From: Candidatus Binatia bacterium
Lineage (GTDB): Bacteria > Eisenbacteria > RBG-16-71-46 > SZUA-252
Assembly (NCBI GenBank): GCA_035631035.1
Contig: DASQJL010000122.1
Location: 1 to 43,689 of the forward strand
Length of the DNA: 43,689 nt
Direction: 5' to 3'
Below are positions 8,771-16,540 of the stretch, piece after piece. Numbering within the stretch: the first letter of the stretch is position 1; each line of letters begins with the position of its first letter. Both the position numbers and the translations under genes were made by a program. Below the pieces are notes generated by a model. The model was given only the letters and a program-made list of their open reading frames with translations. It was not told where the DNA came from and ran no database searches.

Positions 8771-10411
8771 ATGTTCAAAGAGCGACTCGCCGGCCCGGCC
8801 GCACTCGGCCTCGCCGCCCTGCTTTCCCTGATGCCCCTGGCCTGCGGCTCGCCGGGTCCCTCCCGCGCCGCGGTCACCCACAGCATCCAGACCCGCGTCG
8901 CCTCCGCCGTACCCACGGGAGCGATCGCCGGGGAGCGGCTGATCGAGCCGAAATCGGTCGGCCGCTTCTACAAGGCGCGCAAGTCGCTCATCGCGTGGGA
9001 CCACGACGACGTGCCCAAGATCATCGAGGCGATCCGCGGCGTCTACGCCGACGGGCTGAACCCCGACGATTACCACCTGGCCGCGATCCAGAAGCTGCAG
9101 AGCCAGCGGGAGCACGCGACCACGGCGGAGCTGGAGGCGGACCTGGACCTCCTGCTCTCCGACGCGATCGCGGCGGTCCTGGACCACGTCCGCTACGGGC
9201 GGGTGCGGCCCAAGTCGCTCGATCCGCGCTGGAACGTCGATCCGCGCGACGACATGCCGCCGCTGGATCAGACGCTCGCGGACGTGGCCAAGGCCAAGGA
9301 CCCGGTGGACGCGATCCAGCAGGCGAGGCCGGACCACTTCATCTACAAGGGCCTCGTGAACGCGCTGGCCCAGCTCCGGGAGATCGAGTCGAGCGGCGGA
9401 TGGGGCACGGTTCCCCCCGGCCGCGCCATCAAGCCGGGCTCCTCCGACCCGCGCGTTCCGCGCGTGCGCGCGCGGCTCGCCAAGAGCGGGGAGCTGGACC
9501 AGGCGGCCGCGACCGACTCGACCCGCGGCTATGACCGGGCGCTGGTGGACGCGGTGAAGCTCTTCCAGGCGCGTCACCGGCTGCCCGAGACGGGTGTGGT
9601 GGACAAGAAGACGATCGACGCGATGAACGTGACGGCCGCCGCCCGGGCCGCGCAGGTGCGTGTCAATCTCGAACGGGCGCGCTGGGTGCTGGGCGGCCTC
9701 AAGGGAGACTTCGTGCTCGTGAACCTCCCCGCGTTCAAGGCCTACTACATCCAGGGCGGAAAGAACGTGTGGGAGGGGCGGACCCAGATCGGCGAGGAAG
9801 CGAAGCAGACGCCGACCTTCCGCGCGCGCATGACCACGGTGGTGTTCAATCCCGACTGGACCGTGCCGCAGTCGATCGTGGCCGAGGAGATCTTCCCCGA
9901 CATGCAGTCGGGCAAGGACGGGCTCGGCTCGCGGCATCTCAAGGTCTACGACGGGAAGGGGAACGAGGTCGATCCCTCGTCGGTGGACTGGGGCTCGCCC
10001 GACAACTTCCCCTACACGCTGAAGCAGCCGCCGGGCGACGACAACGCGCTCGGCAAGGTGAAGCTGCTGTTCCCGAACAAGTACTCGATCTACATGCACG
10101 ATACGCCGAGCAAGCACCTCTTCGAGTCGTCCAGCCGGACCTTCAGCCATGGCTGCATCCGGACGGAGAACGTGCTCGACCTGGCCGAGATCCTCCTGCG
10201 CGGCCAGGACGGGTGGGACCACGCGAAGATCGAGGAGACGCTCGCGAGCGGAGAGACGCAGAACGTCGCGCTGGAGAACAAGCCGTACGTGCTGATCGTC
10301 TACTGGACGGTGTCCGTGGGGGCTTCGGGGGAGGTGCGCTACGCGGACGACATCTACGACCTGGACCAGCCGCTCCTGAACGCGCTCAACGCCGGGCCGA
10401 GGGCGGTCTAG
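8771..10411 (+). CDS. L,D-transpeptidase (YkuD catalytic domain, LdtD/YcbB type), lipoprotein
   Basis: A 546-residue envelope enzyme. The N-terminus has a lipoprotein signal with lipobox PLAC (Cys25), so it is predicted to be lipid-anchored on the periplasmic side. A scaffold region with DGLNPDDYHL, a PG-binding-1-like helix pair (DAVKLFQARHRLPETGVVDKK) and a YkuD domain (FVLVNLPAFKAYYI onward) follow in the LdtD order. The catalytic SHGCIRT motif has His460-Gly461-Cys462. Family members make 3-3 (L,D) peptidoglycan crosslinks or attach proteins to peptidoglycan. GGAG lies five bases before ATG 8771. A paralog with the same architecture is at 16541-18160. The next gene is convergent and only four bases away. 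Confidence 0.94.
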   Translation: MFKERLAGPAALGLAALLSLMPLACGSPGPSRAAVTHSIQTRVASAVPTGAIAGERLIEPKSVGRFYKARKSLIAWDHDDVPKIIEAIRGVYADGLNPDDYHLAAIQKLQSQREHATTAELEADLDLLLSDAIAAVLDHVRYGRVRPKSLDPRWNVDPRDDMPPLDQTLADVAKAKDPVDAIQQARPDHFIYKGLVNALAQLREIESSGGWGTVPPGRAIKPGSSDPRVPRVRARLAKSGELDQAAATDSTRGYDRALVDAVKLFQARHRLPETGVVDKKTIDAMNVTAAARAAQVRVNLERARWVLGGLKGDFVLVNLPAFKAYYIQGGKNVWEGRTQIGEEAKQTPTFRARMTTVVFNPDWTVPQSIVAEEIFPDMQSGKDGLGSRHLKVYDGKGNEVDPSSVDWGSPDNFPYTLKQPPGDDNALGKVKLLFPNKYSIYMHDTPSKHLFESSSRTFSHGCIRTENVLDLAEILLRGQDGWDHAKIEETLASGETQNVALENKPYVLIVYWTVSVGASGEVRYADDIYDLDQPLLNALNAGPRAV

Positions 10412-10415
10412 GGGC

Positions 10416-11126
10416 TCAGGGCCGGCGCGGCTCGAGCTGTGCCGTGAGGATCTGCTCCAGATTGGCCGCGACCTCGGCGACCGGCCTCGCGTACCAGTCG
10501 GGCTTGGGCATCGCGTGGTCCCACCGCGCCTTGGGCGGGTAGATGGCCGCGACGTCCCAGATGACGGTGCCCTCGGCGATCCGCTCGCTGTCCGGCATGA
10601 GCGCCGGATTCTCGACGATGTCCCGCACCATCCGCTGCGAGAGGGCCCGGTCCCGATCCCAGAACTGCCGCACCCGCCGGTCGGGCAGCCGATTATAGGT
10701 GCCGGGCGGCGGGCCGATCGAATCGGCCGGGCGGACCGGCTCCCAGACGACGAAGACGCGAAGCTTCCACGAGCGATGGCGGTTCAGCATGTCGGATACC
10801 GCGGAGGCCCCCCGCAGGCACATCCCTCAGGTGGGGGAGAGCAGGATCAGCACGCGCCGGTCGGAGGCGTCGGCGTTGAAGGCGTCGAGAAACCGCGGCA
10901 CCGTCAGGGCGACGGCGGGCGTCTGTCCACGGGGCACGGGCCCTCCCCGCGCCACTCCCGTGTCGGAGGGGGAGCCCTGCGCCTGCTCCGGCGCGAGCGA
11001 GGCCTGACGGGTCTCCTCGTGCCACCGGGCGTCGCGGAACGCGTCGCCGGCGATGATGACCGCCGCGCCGACGCCCATGAGGGCGAGCACCGCCATCGCG
11101 ATCGTCCATCCCTGCCGGCCGTTCAT
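10416..11126 (-). CDS. Thioredoxin-like protein with in-frame TGA, candidate selenoprotein (UxxC)
   Basis: Read leftward from ATG 11126 (GGAG seven bases upstream), the frame has a membrane anchor (WTIAMAVLALMGVGAAVIIAG, residues 7-27) and then a thioredoxin-like beta strand RVLILLSPT. It meets TGA at codon 100 (10827-10829) and continues in the same frame as GMCLRGASAV to a second TGA at 10416-10418. Read through, the product has 236 residues and the TGA falls where the first Cys of a CGMC redox motif would be, giving Sec-Gly-Met-Cys. Downstream features FVVWEPV, PDRRVRQFWDRDR and VIWDVAAIYPP continue the fold on the far side of the TGA, as in an uncharacterised SPTCxxCxxG thioredoxin-like family I recall. 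The alternative is a nonsense-mutated Cys gene. The selenocysteine machinery is not in this window. Confidence 0.72.
10799..10817 (-). promoter_or_regulatory. SECIS-like hairpin downstream of the in-frame TGA
   Basis: On the minus strand, nine bases after the TGA, CTGCGG (10817-10812) pairs with CCGCGG (10804-10799) around a GGGGCCT loop; one of the six pairs is a T-G wobble. The apical loop begins 16 bases after the TGA and opens with two guanosines. This agrees with the published bacterial SECIS pattern of a small stem-loop just downstream with a G at the first loop positions. Short GC hairpins are common in such DNA, so this supports but does not prove recoding. Confidence 0.5.
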
Positions 11127-11189
11127 TCGATGTCTCCAGCTTTCGCCATCCCGCTTCCCATGTCGGGGTGATCTTAGCACCGATCGCGG

Positions 11190-11195
11190 TATACT
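11190..11195 (+). promoter_or_regulatory. Possible -10 element for a leaderless hybrid kinase mRNA
   Basis: TATACT at 11190-11195 is the only good -10 hexamer in this short divergent gap and ends eight bases before GTG 11204. Transcription would start at or next to that GTG. No convincing -35 is seen 16-18 bases upstream and no Shine-Dalgarno precedes either possible GTG start. Confidence 0.3.
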
Positions 11196-11203
11196 CGTGC
11201 CCC

Positions 11204-13420
11204 GTGTTCCGTCCCCGTCGACACTGGCTGGCCGAGTTCCTCGTGGCCGTTCTCGCCGCATCCGCGGCGGCGTTCGCGCGCTCGTATCTGAGCCGCTATT
11301 TCGGCGAGCAGATCTCGATCCTCATCTTCGTTCCCGCGATCGCGTTCTCCGCATGGTTCGGCGGATTCGTTCCCGGCGTGCTGACCACGCTGCTCGCGGC
11401 AACGGCGCACATCCTGATGCCGCGAGAGGTCCCGCGCTCCCTCGTCGTCGATCCCCGGTCCGAGGAGATCCGGCTGGCCCTCCTCCTCGGGACCGGCATC
11501 CTCATCAGCTCGCTGTACGGCTCGCTGCGCTTCGTCCGCCGCGGCCTGGAGCGGCGGTTCGACCGCGCGCAGCTCATGCTGGAGGCCGCGCGCCGCCTCT
11601 CGGGAACGCTGGTCGTCGAGGAGATCCACGACGAGCTCCGCCAGATGATCGGCCGCGCGATCCCCTTCGACGGCATGATCGTCTCCTCCTACGACCACGA
11701 CTCCCACGTGGCGCGCTGCGTCTACGGCTGGGTGGGCGGACGGATGCTGGATCCCGCGTCGCTTCCGCCGCTCACGATCGATCCCGACGGGCAGGGGATG
11801 CAGACCGAGGTGATCCGGAGCGGCAAGGCGCGGCTCTTCGCCGATGTCCGCGCGCGCGTCCGCCGGCCGGGGCGCTACTTCGACGTGGACCCCGAGGGGC
11901 GCGTGCACGATCTGTCGCGCCCGGGGGCCGGGCCTCCCGGAGCGCGGTGCGCCATGATGGCGCCGCTCAAGCTGGAGGGGCGCGTCGTGGGCATCGTGCA
12001 GGTGATGAGCGACACGGCCGGCGCCTATCGCCGCGATCACCTGGCCTCGCTCGAGGCGATCGTGGCGCCGATCGCGGTGGCGCTGCAGAACGCGGAGCTC
12101 TACGCGCGGGCCAAGCGCGAGATCGCCGAGCGGCTCCGCGTGGAGCACGCCCTGACGCTGAGCGAGGAGCGGCTGCTCGAGGCCGACCGCCGCAAGGACG
12201 AGTTCCTGGCCACGCTCGCGCACGAGCTGCGCAATCCGCTCGCGCCGATCCGGAACGCGGTCGGGCTGCTTCGGAGCAGCGGCGCCGATCCCGCGACGAT
12301 CGCCTGGTCGGGCGAGGTGATCCAGCGCCAGGTGGGGCACATGGCCCGGCTTCTCGACGATCTCCTGGACGTGAGCCGGGTGAGTCGCGGGCGGCTCCGG
12401 CTGCGGACGGAGCGGGTGGACCTGGGTCAGGTCGTGCGGCACGCCGTGGAGGCGAGCCATCCCCTGATCGAGGCGGGGCGGCACCGCCTGGTGGTCGAGT
12501 TCCCGCCCCAGCCGATCCGGCTCGACGCCGATTCGACGCGGCTCGCGCAGGTCTTCTCGAATCTGCTGAACAACGCGGCGCGCTACAGCGAGCCGGGCAC
12601 GACGATCCACATCAGCGCTTCGGGTGAGGGAGGGGAAGCGGTGGTGCGGGTGACCGACCACGGGATCGGCATCATGCCCTCGATGCTGCCCCGGATCTTC
12701 GAGGCGTTCCTGCAGATCGACCGCTCGCTCGAGCGCTCGCAGGGCGGCCTGGGAATCGGGCTCACGCTGGTGAAGCAGATCGTGGAGCTGCACGGCGGGC
12801 ACGTCGAGGCGCACAGCGACGGCCCGGGGAAGGGGAGCGTGTTCACGGTGCGGCTGCCGATGCCCAACCCGGCGACGGTCGGTGTTGGGGCAGGCGAGGG
12901 CGGGACGGCCGGTGCTGGAATGGCCGGTGCCGGGGCGGAGTCCGACCGCTCGTCGTCGGATGGGTCGTCGTCCGGGTCGTCGTCGGATGGGTCGGCGCCT
13001 CGAGACCCTCGGCGGCGCGACGGGTCCGGCGACGGGACGCCCAGCGGACCGGCGCCGCGGCGCCGCATCCTGGTCGCCGACGATCTCGAGGACAGCGCGG
13101 CCAGCCTCGCGATGCTGCTGCAGATGCAGGGGCACGAGGTGCGCACCGCGCGCGATGGCGACGAGGCGGTGGGCGTGGCGCGGTCGTTTCTTCCCGAGAT
13201 CGTGCTGCTCGACATCGCCATGCCCAAGCTGAACGGATACGAAGCGGCGCGGCGGATCCTGGCCGAGAACCCCGCCAAGCGGCCGGTGCTGATCGCCCTG
13301 ACCGGATGGGGGCACGAAGAGAACCGCATGCGCACCCGCGAAGCCGGCTTCGACCATCACCTGGTGAAGCCGGTCGAGCCGGAAGCCTTGAATCGCCTGC
13401 TCGCGACGGTCGAGACGTAA
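11204..13420 (+). CDS. Hybrid sensor histidine kinase (DUF4118-like membrane domain, GAF, HisKA, HATPase, receiver)
   Basis: A protein of about 738 residues from GTG 11204 (an in-frame GTG at 11168 is an alternative). The N-terminal hydrophobic segments (FLVAVLAASAAAFA, ISILIFVPAIAFSAWFGGFV, GVLTTLLAATAHIL) resemble the KdpD-type DUF4118 bundle. A GAF-like domain follows, then HisKA with phospho-acceptor His340 in LAHELRNPLAP and a HATPase_c domain (LLNNAARYSE, VTDHGIGI, GGLGIGLTL). A Gly/Ala/Ser/Asp low-complexity linker joins a C-terminal receiver with acceptor Asp670 (VLLDIAMP). Autophosphorylation and internal phosphotransfer are expected; there is no DNA-binding output, so a separate response partner is needed. 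The divergent neighbour is the candidate selenoprotein. Confidence 0.92.
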   Translation: MFRPRRHWLAEFLVAVLAASAAAFARSYLSRYFGEQISILIFVPAIAFSAWFGGFVPGVLTTLLAATAHILMPREVPRSLVVDPRSEEIRLALLLGTGILISSLYGSLRFVRRGLERRFDRAQLMLEAARRLSGTLVVEEIHDELRQMIGRAIPFDGMIVSSYDHDSHVARCVYGWVGGRMLDPASLPPLTIDPDGQGMQTEVIRSGKARLFADVRARVRRPGRYFDVDPEGRVHDLSRPGAGPPGARCAMMAPLKLEGRVVGIVQVMSDTAGAYRRDHLASLEAIVAPIAVALQNAELYARAKREIAERLRVEHALTLSEERLLEADRRKDEFLATLAHELRNPLAPIRNAVGLLRSSGADPATIAWSGEVIQRQVGHMARLLDDLLDVSRVSRGRLRLRTERVDLGQVVRHAVEASHPLIEAGRHRLVVEFPPQPIRLDADSTRLAQVFSNLLNNAARYSEPGTTIHISASGEGGEAVVRVTDHGIGIMPSMLPRIFEAFLQIDRSLERSQGGLGIGLTLVKQIVELHGGHVEAHSDGPGKGSVFTVRLPMPNPATVGVGAGEGGTAGAGMAGAGAESDRSSSDGSSSGSSSDGSAPRDPRRRDGSGDGTPSGPAPRRRILVADDLEDSAASLAMLLQMQGHEVRTARDGDEAVGVARSFLPEIVLLDIAMPKLNGYEAARRILAENPAKRPVLIALTGWGHEENRMRTREAGFDHHLVKPVEPEALNRLLATVET
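12900..13040 (+). repeat. Low-complexity linker repeats inside the hybrid kinase
   Basis: Short direct repeats of GGTGCTGG / GGTGCCGG and then GGATGGGTCGTCGTCCGGGT-type units encode a Gly-Ala then Ser-Asp-Gly linker between the HATPase and receiver domains. The tract is in frame and likely to vary in length between strains. Confidence 0.6.
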
Positions 13421-13427
13421 CGCCCCG

Positions 13428-14096
13428 TCACTCCTCCTGGCCGTGAGGGCTGCCGGTGGCGGCTTCCTCCTCCGTGAAATGCCCGTGCGCGGGATGCGCC
13501 GAGGCTGCGTACAGCCGTTCGGCGTAGTGCAGGTAGGTCACGTAGGCCCCGACGTACTTCCGGCCGGCCTCGACGTCGCCGGGCGCGTAGCCCTTGAGCG
13601 CGGCGACCTTCTCGAACTGCTCGCGTAGCCCTTCCTCGACGCCCCCCTGGAGCAGCTTCACGAGTGGCGCGACGTCGCCGGTCGCGATCGCCCTGTCGGC
13701 GGCCGGGATCGCCGGGCCGAGGTCGCGTCCCGCGGGCTTCAGCCCGTCGTAGGGCGCGCCTTCGCCGGCGCGGTGGACGCGGACCAGCGTTTCGAAGAAC
13801 CAGGTGTCGGCGAGGTCCTTCGCGTCGGCGCCGAGCTTGCGAAGCTTCATCGTGCGCTCGAACGCGCGGCGGAGCTCGGGCTCGTCCTTCTTCTGAACCC
13901 AGATCAGCACGAGATTGGGATCGCCGGCCTGGAGCGCCTGGCGGGCGGCGGTCACGACGGGACCGTCGAGGCCGTCGCAATGGGCCCGGGCCGCAGTCGG
14001 CCAGACGGCCCAGAGCAGGGTGAGGACGATGCCACAGGGGATGACGGCGGAGAGGCGGTGCGGCGCCGGCGGCGGAGCGAGACGGGGCGTGGTCAT
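13428..14096 (-). CDS. DUF6448 family exported protein
   Basis: A 222-residue protein from ATG 14096, preceded by GAGGAG six bases upstream. A long signal peptide (RLSAVIPCGIVLTLLWAVWP, with TAARA cleavage) precedes HCDGLDGPVV, the usual mature start of DUF6448. Further family hallmarks are a VLIWVQKKDEPELRRAF segment, TWFFETLVRVHRAGEGAPY, GLKPAG and a C-terminal AYVTYLHYAERLY helix. The His/Cys at the mature N-terminus and the conserved HRAGEGAPY suggest ligand or metal binding, but the family has no assigned function. The C-terminus is His/Glu-rich. Its gene ends eight bases from the convergent hybrid kinase. Confidence 0.85.
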   Translation of the reverse strand: MTTPRLAPPPAPHRLSAVIPCGIVLTLLWAVWPTAARAHCDGLDGPVVTAARQALQAGDPNLVLIWVQKKDEPELRRAFERTMKLRKLGADAKDLADTWFFETLVRVHRAGEGAPYDGLKPAGRDLGPAIPAADRAIATGDVAPLVKLLQGGVEEGLREQFEKVAALKGYAPGDVEAGRKYVGAYVTYLHYAERLYAASAHPAHGHFTEEEAATGSPHGQEE

Positions 14097-14270
14097 GGGA
14101 TACTCCTCGACACGGACGGCGCCGCGTCGCCGCCCTGGTTGATGCGCGCGCACCTCATGTATACACCCCCGTCCCTCCGGCGTCGATTGCCGGAGATCTT
14201 GAATCGCCGGCTCGTCACGGTGACACTTAGGACGGGACGAGGTGACAGGGGGCCACGGTGGAGGTGGCTC

Positions 14271-14906
14271 ATGAGCCGAAGGATGCGAGGCGGGCCGGCG
14301 GTTTTGGCCCTGGTGACGGTTGCGGGTCTGGCGGGGCTGATCGCCGCGATGATCCTTTCCGGCTGCGGCCGGAAATCGGAGACCCGGAGCACCGAGAACG
14401 CGCCCCTGCAGATCACCGACAGCCTTGCCGGAAGGCCCGGCGCCCCCGGAGTCTCCGAGCGTGCTCCGGGATCCCCGGGCATCCCCACCGACCTGGACAG
14501 CCTGGCGTTCCGCCCCAAGCTGGAGCAGGTCCGCGCCGACATCGATTCCGGAAACGCCCAGTACATCCAGGCCTGGAAAGTGGGAAGCGCCGATCTCTTC
14601 GCGAACGTCTTCGCGAAGGAGGGCACCCTGATGCGCCGCGACGGAAAGCTCCTCCAGGGGCGCGAGCGGATCACCTCGGTCATGGGAAACGTCTTCTCGA
14701 AGATCCGGATGCGCCAAGGGTCGATCATCACGCGCACCCTCCGAGTCGAGGGCGATCGCGCCTACGAGACCGGCACCTACCGGTTCGAGACCGTTCCCGT
14801 GCGAGGCGGACCGTCCTCGATCGACTCGGGCCAGTTCGTGCAGGTCTGGAAGTACGAGTCCGGGCAGTGGAAGATGTGGCGCAACGACGCAAGACCGCGA
14901 GGGTGA
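14271..14906 (+). CDS. Lipoprotein with SnoaL-like/DUF4440 domain
   Basis: A 211-residue protein from ATG 14271 with GGAGG nearby at 14260-14264. Residues 1-31 are a lipoprotein signal with lipobox LSGC (Cys32). A Pro/Gly/Ser-rich spacer leads to a SnoaL/NTF2-like fold from about residue 80: DIDSGNAQYIQAWKVGSADL, FAKEGTLMRRDGKLLQGRERI, then FVQVWKYESGQWKMWRND. The pattern (work unit, blackened strand, closing W-x-x-x-x-D) is typical of DUF4440 proteins, many of which bind small hydrophobic ligands or act as isomerase-like enzymes; no specific reaction can be assigned. It is divergent from the DUF6448 gene across about 170 bases. Confidence 0.78.
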   Translation: MSRRMRGGPAVLALVTVAGLAGLIAAMILSGCGRKSETRSTENAPLQITDSLAGRPGAPGVSERAPGSPGIPTDLDSLAFRPKLEQVRADIDSGNAQYIQAWKVGSADLFANVFAKEGTLMRRDGKLLQGRERITSVMGNVFSKIRMRQGSIITRTLRVEGDRAYETGTYRFETVPVRGGPSSIDSGQFVQVWKYESGQWKMWRNDARPRG

Positions 14907-14961
14907 CGCGCCGGCAAGGCGCCTTGTCCCGAGGGCGGACCGCCGTGTCCCGTCACGCGCC

Positions 14962-15612
14962 CTATTTCCGGATCAGCTTGAACGCCGAGCCGCCCTTTCC
15001 GCTCCGGAAGTAGTTCACGATCCAGACCATCGCGAGCGGCTCGAGGTAGCGGGCGTTCTCGATGCCGCCGAGATCGACGGTGTCGGGCCATCCGAACGCT
15101 TCCAGCACCTGCCGCACCTCGTTCTTGGCGCCATCGTCGTTGCCGGCGATGAACATGGTGGGCGGTCCGCCGGGATAGCTCGGCCGGAACATGTCGGGAT
15201 TGCCGACGATGTTGAACGCCTTGACCACGCGGGCCTGGGGCAGCCAGCGCTGGACGTTCTCTCCCGCGGAGTCGCCGCCCGCGACGGCGAGCACGGGGGG
15301 GCGGCCGGGGACGCTGAAGTCGAGCGGGTTGGTCGTGTCGATCACGACCTTGCCCACGAGGTTCTCGGGCTTGGCCAGCTTGATCGCGTTCTCGGTGCCG
15401 CTCCACGCGGTCGCGAGCACCGCGAGCTGCGCGTGCGCGGCCGCCTCGGCGAAGGTTCCCGACGAGGTCTTGCCCCCCGCACCCTTTCGCCACTCCTTCA
15501 CGTCGTCTCGATCCGGCTCGCGGCTCCCCATCTTCACGTCGTGGCCGAGCGCCGCGAAGCCGGCGCCGATCGCCTTCCCCACGCTTCCCGATCCCAGGAT
15601 TCCGATCTTCAT
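14962..15612 (-). CDS. NADPH-dependent F420 reductase-like NAD(P)-binding protein
   Basis: A 216-residue protein from ATG 15612. It opens with a Rossmann fingerprint MKIGILGSGSVG (GxGxxG at residues 7-12) and a GHDVKMGSREPDR second strand that fits NADP preference. VLATAWSGTENAI, VVIDTTNPLDF, RVVKAFNIVGNPDMF and PTMFIAGND follow the F420-oxidoreductase/NAD-binding-2 order. Length matches stand-alone FNO-like reductases, which shuttle hydride between NADPH and a deazaflavin or another acceptor. No F420 biosynthesis gene is present here, so the physiological partner is uncertain. Confidence 0.85.
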   Translation of the reverse strand: MKIGILGSGSVGKAIGAGFAALGHDVKMGSREPDRDDVKEWRKGAGGKTSSGTFAEAAAHAQLAVLATAWSGTENAIKLAKPENLVGKVVIDTTNPLDFSVPGRPPVLAVAGGDSAGENVQRWLPQARVVKAFNIVGNPDMFRPSYPGGPPTMFIAGNDDGAKNEVRQVLEAFGWPDTVDLGGIENARYLEPLAMVWIVNYFRSGKGGSAFKLIRK

Positions 15613-15745
15613 CGAATCGCCTTTCGTTGAGCGCGGGGTTCGCGGCCCGCGCGGTTCCGGCGCTTCGGAGCGCCAACTGTCGACCGACGCTTTCCTTAGA
15701 CGGGGAGGGTACGTGGGCCGATTCGGGGGCTGCTATTCTTTTTCC

Positions 15746-16468
15746 ATGAGATCCGGTGCTCTCTCATGGGGCTGGCCGTCGCGGCTGGCCCTCGCCTTGC
15801 TCGCAATAGTCGCCGGGTCGACGGCGGCGGCGGGGGACTGGAACCGCGCGACGCTCCCCGCCTCCATCCGCGATCGCGTCCACTTCGCCGCGCGCGACGT
15901 CCCGGTGTTTCCCATGGACGATGCGCGGCTCCTGGATGCGAAGCGGTGGCCGAAAGCCATGACGATCGGCGGGGTGCCTTGCGCGCTCCGCATTCACGCG
16001 TGGGACGACGACGACGCGATCGCGGTCGCGTCGCTCGAGGACGTCGAGGAGCACAGCCGGGTGATGCTGTTCTACGACACGACACGATCGCGGTGGGACG
16101 CCGCCAACGCCGGCTGGGGTCCGCGCTATCTCTGGAACGAGAAGGGGAAGCTGATCCAGCGGATCTGGTACGAGCCGGACAGCACCCGCCTCGTGACGCA
16201 CGACTACACCTACTACAAGAATGGGAAGCTGCTGGGCTATTCCCGGCGTGAGGAAAAGCGCCGGTCCGCGCGGATCAGCGGGAGCCCCTATCAGTTCCTG
16301 TCCGAGTTCTTCTCCAAGGACGGCCGGCTGATCGCGGTCGCCTACGAGGACATGACCGCCCGTTCCCGCGATTCGGCGTACGCCTGGATGGGAACGGTCG
16401 TCCCCTACGACGAGTTCCGCATGAAGACCCACGTTCTCTACTCGAGCGCGCATCCCGGGAGTCGCTGA
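15746..16468 (+). CDS. Uncharacterised exported protein with GKLxxxxY-type strand repeats (paralog of 34594-35301)
   Basis: A 240-residue exported protein from ATG 15746. A signal peptide (ALALLAIVAGSTAAAG) ends near residue 29. The rest has no family I recognise. Its C-terminal half shows repeated short strands of the kind YLWNEKGKLIQRIWY, DYTYYKNGKLLGYSRR and FFSKDGRLIAVAYE, reminiscent of YD/MORN-like antiparallel sheets. The protein at 34594-35301 shows the same series in the same order (VWDGQNALIERSY, QYRGNGLVWAYRHR, YYDPDGKLAGFSVE), so the two form a small family in this genome. A role outside the cytoplasm is inferred; nothing more specific can be said. Confidence 0.75.
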   Translation: MRSGALSWGWPSRLALALLAIVAGSTAAAGDWNRATLPASIRDRVHFAARDVPVFPMDDARLLDAKRWPKAMTIGGVPCALRIHAWDDDDAIAVASLEDVEEHSRVMLFYDTTRSRWDAANAGWGPRYLWNEKGKLIQRIWYEPDSTRLVTHDYTYYKNGKLLGYSRREEKRRSARISGSPYQFLSEFFSKDGRLIAVAYEDMTARSRDSAYAWMGTVVPYDEFRMKTHVLYSSAHPGSR

Positions 16469-16540
16469 CCGCGCGTCGGCGCCGCCGTTCGGACTCCGGA
16501 CGGCCGCGCCGGGCGCCGCTCCCCGCGCGAGGAGCCCTAC

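Noticed and set aside
10416-10823. Separate 135-residue gene starting at the ATG just after the TGA
   Set aside because: The upstream half ends abruptly in a thioredoxin-like strand, the residues after the TGA complete its redox motif, and no ribosome site precedes that ATG.
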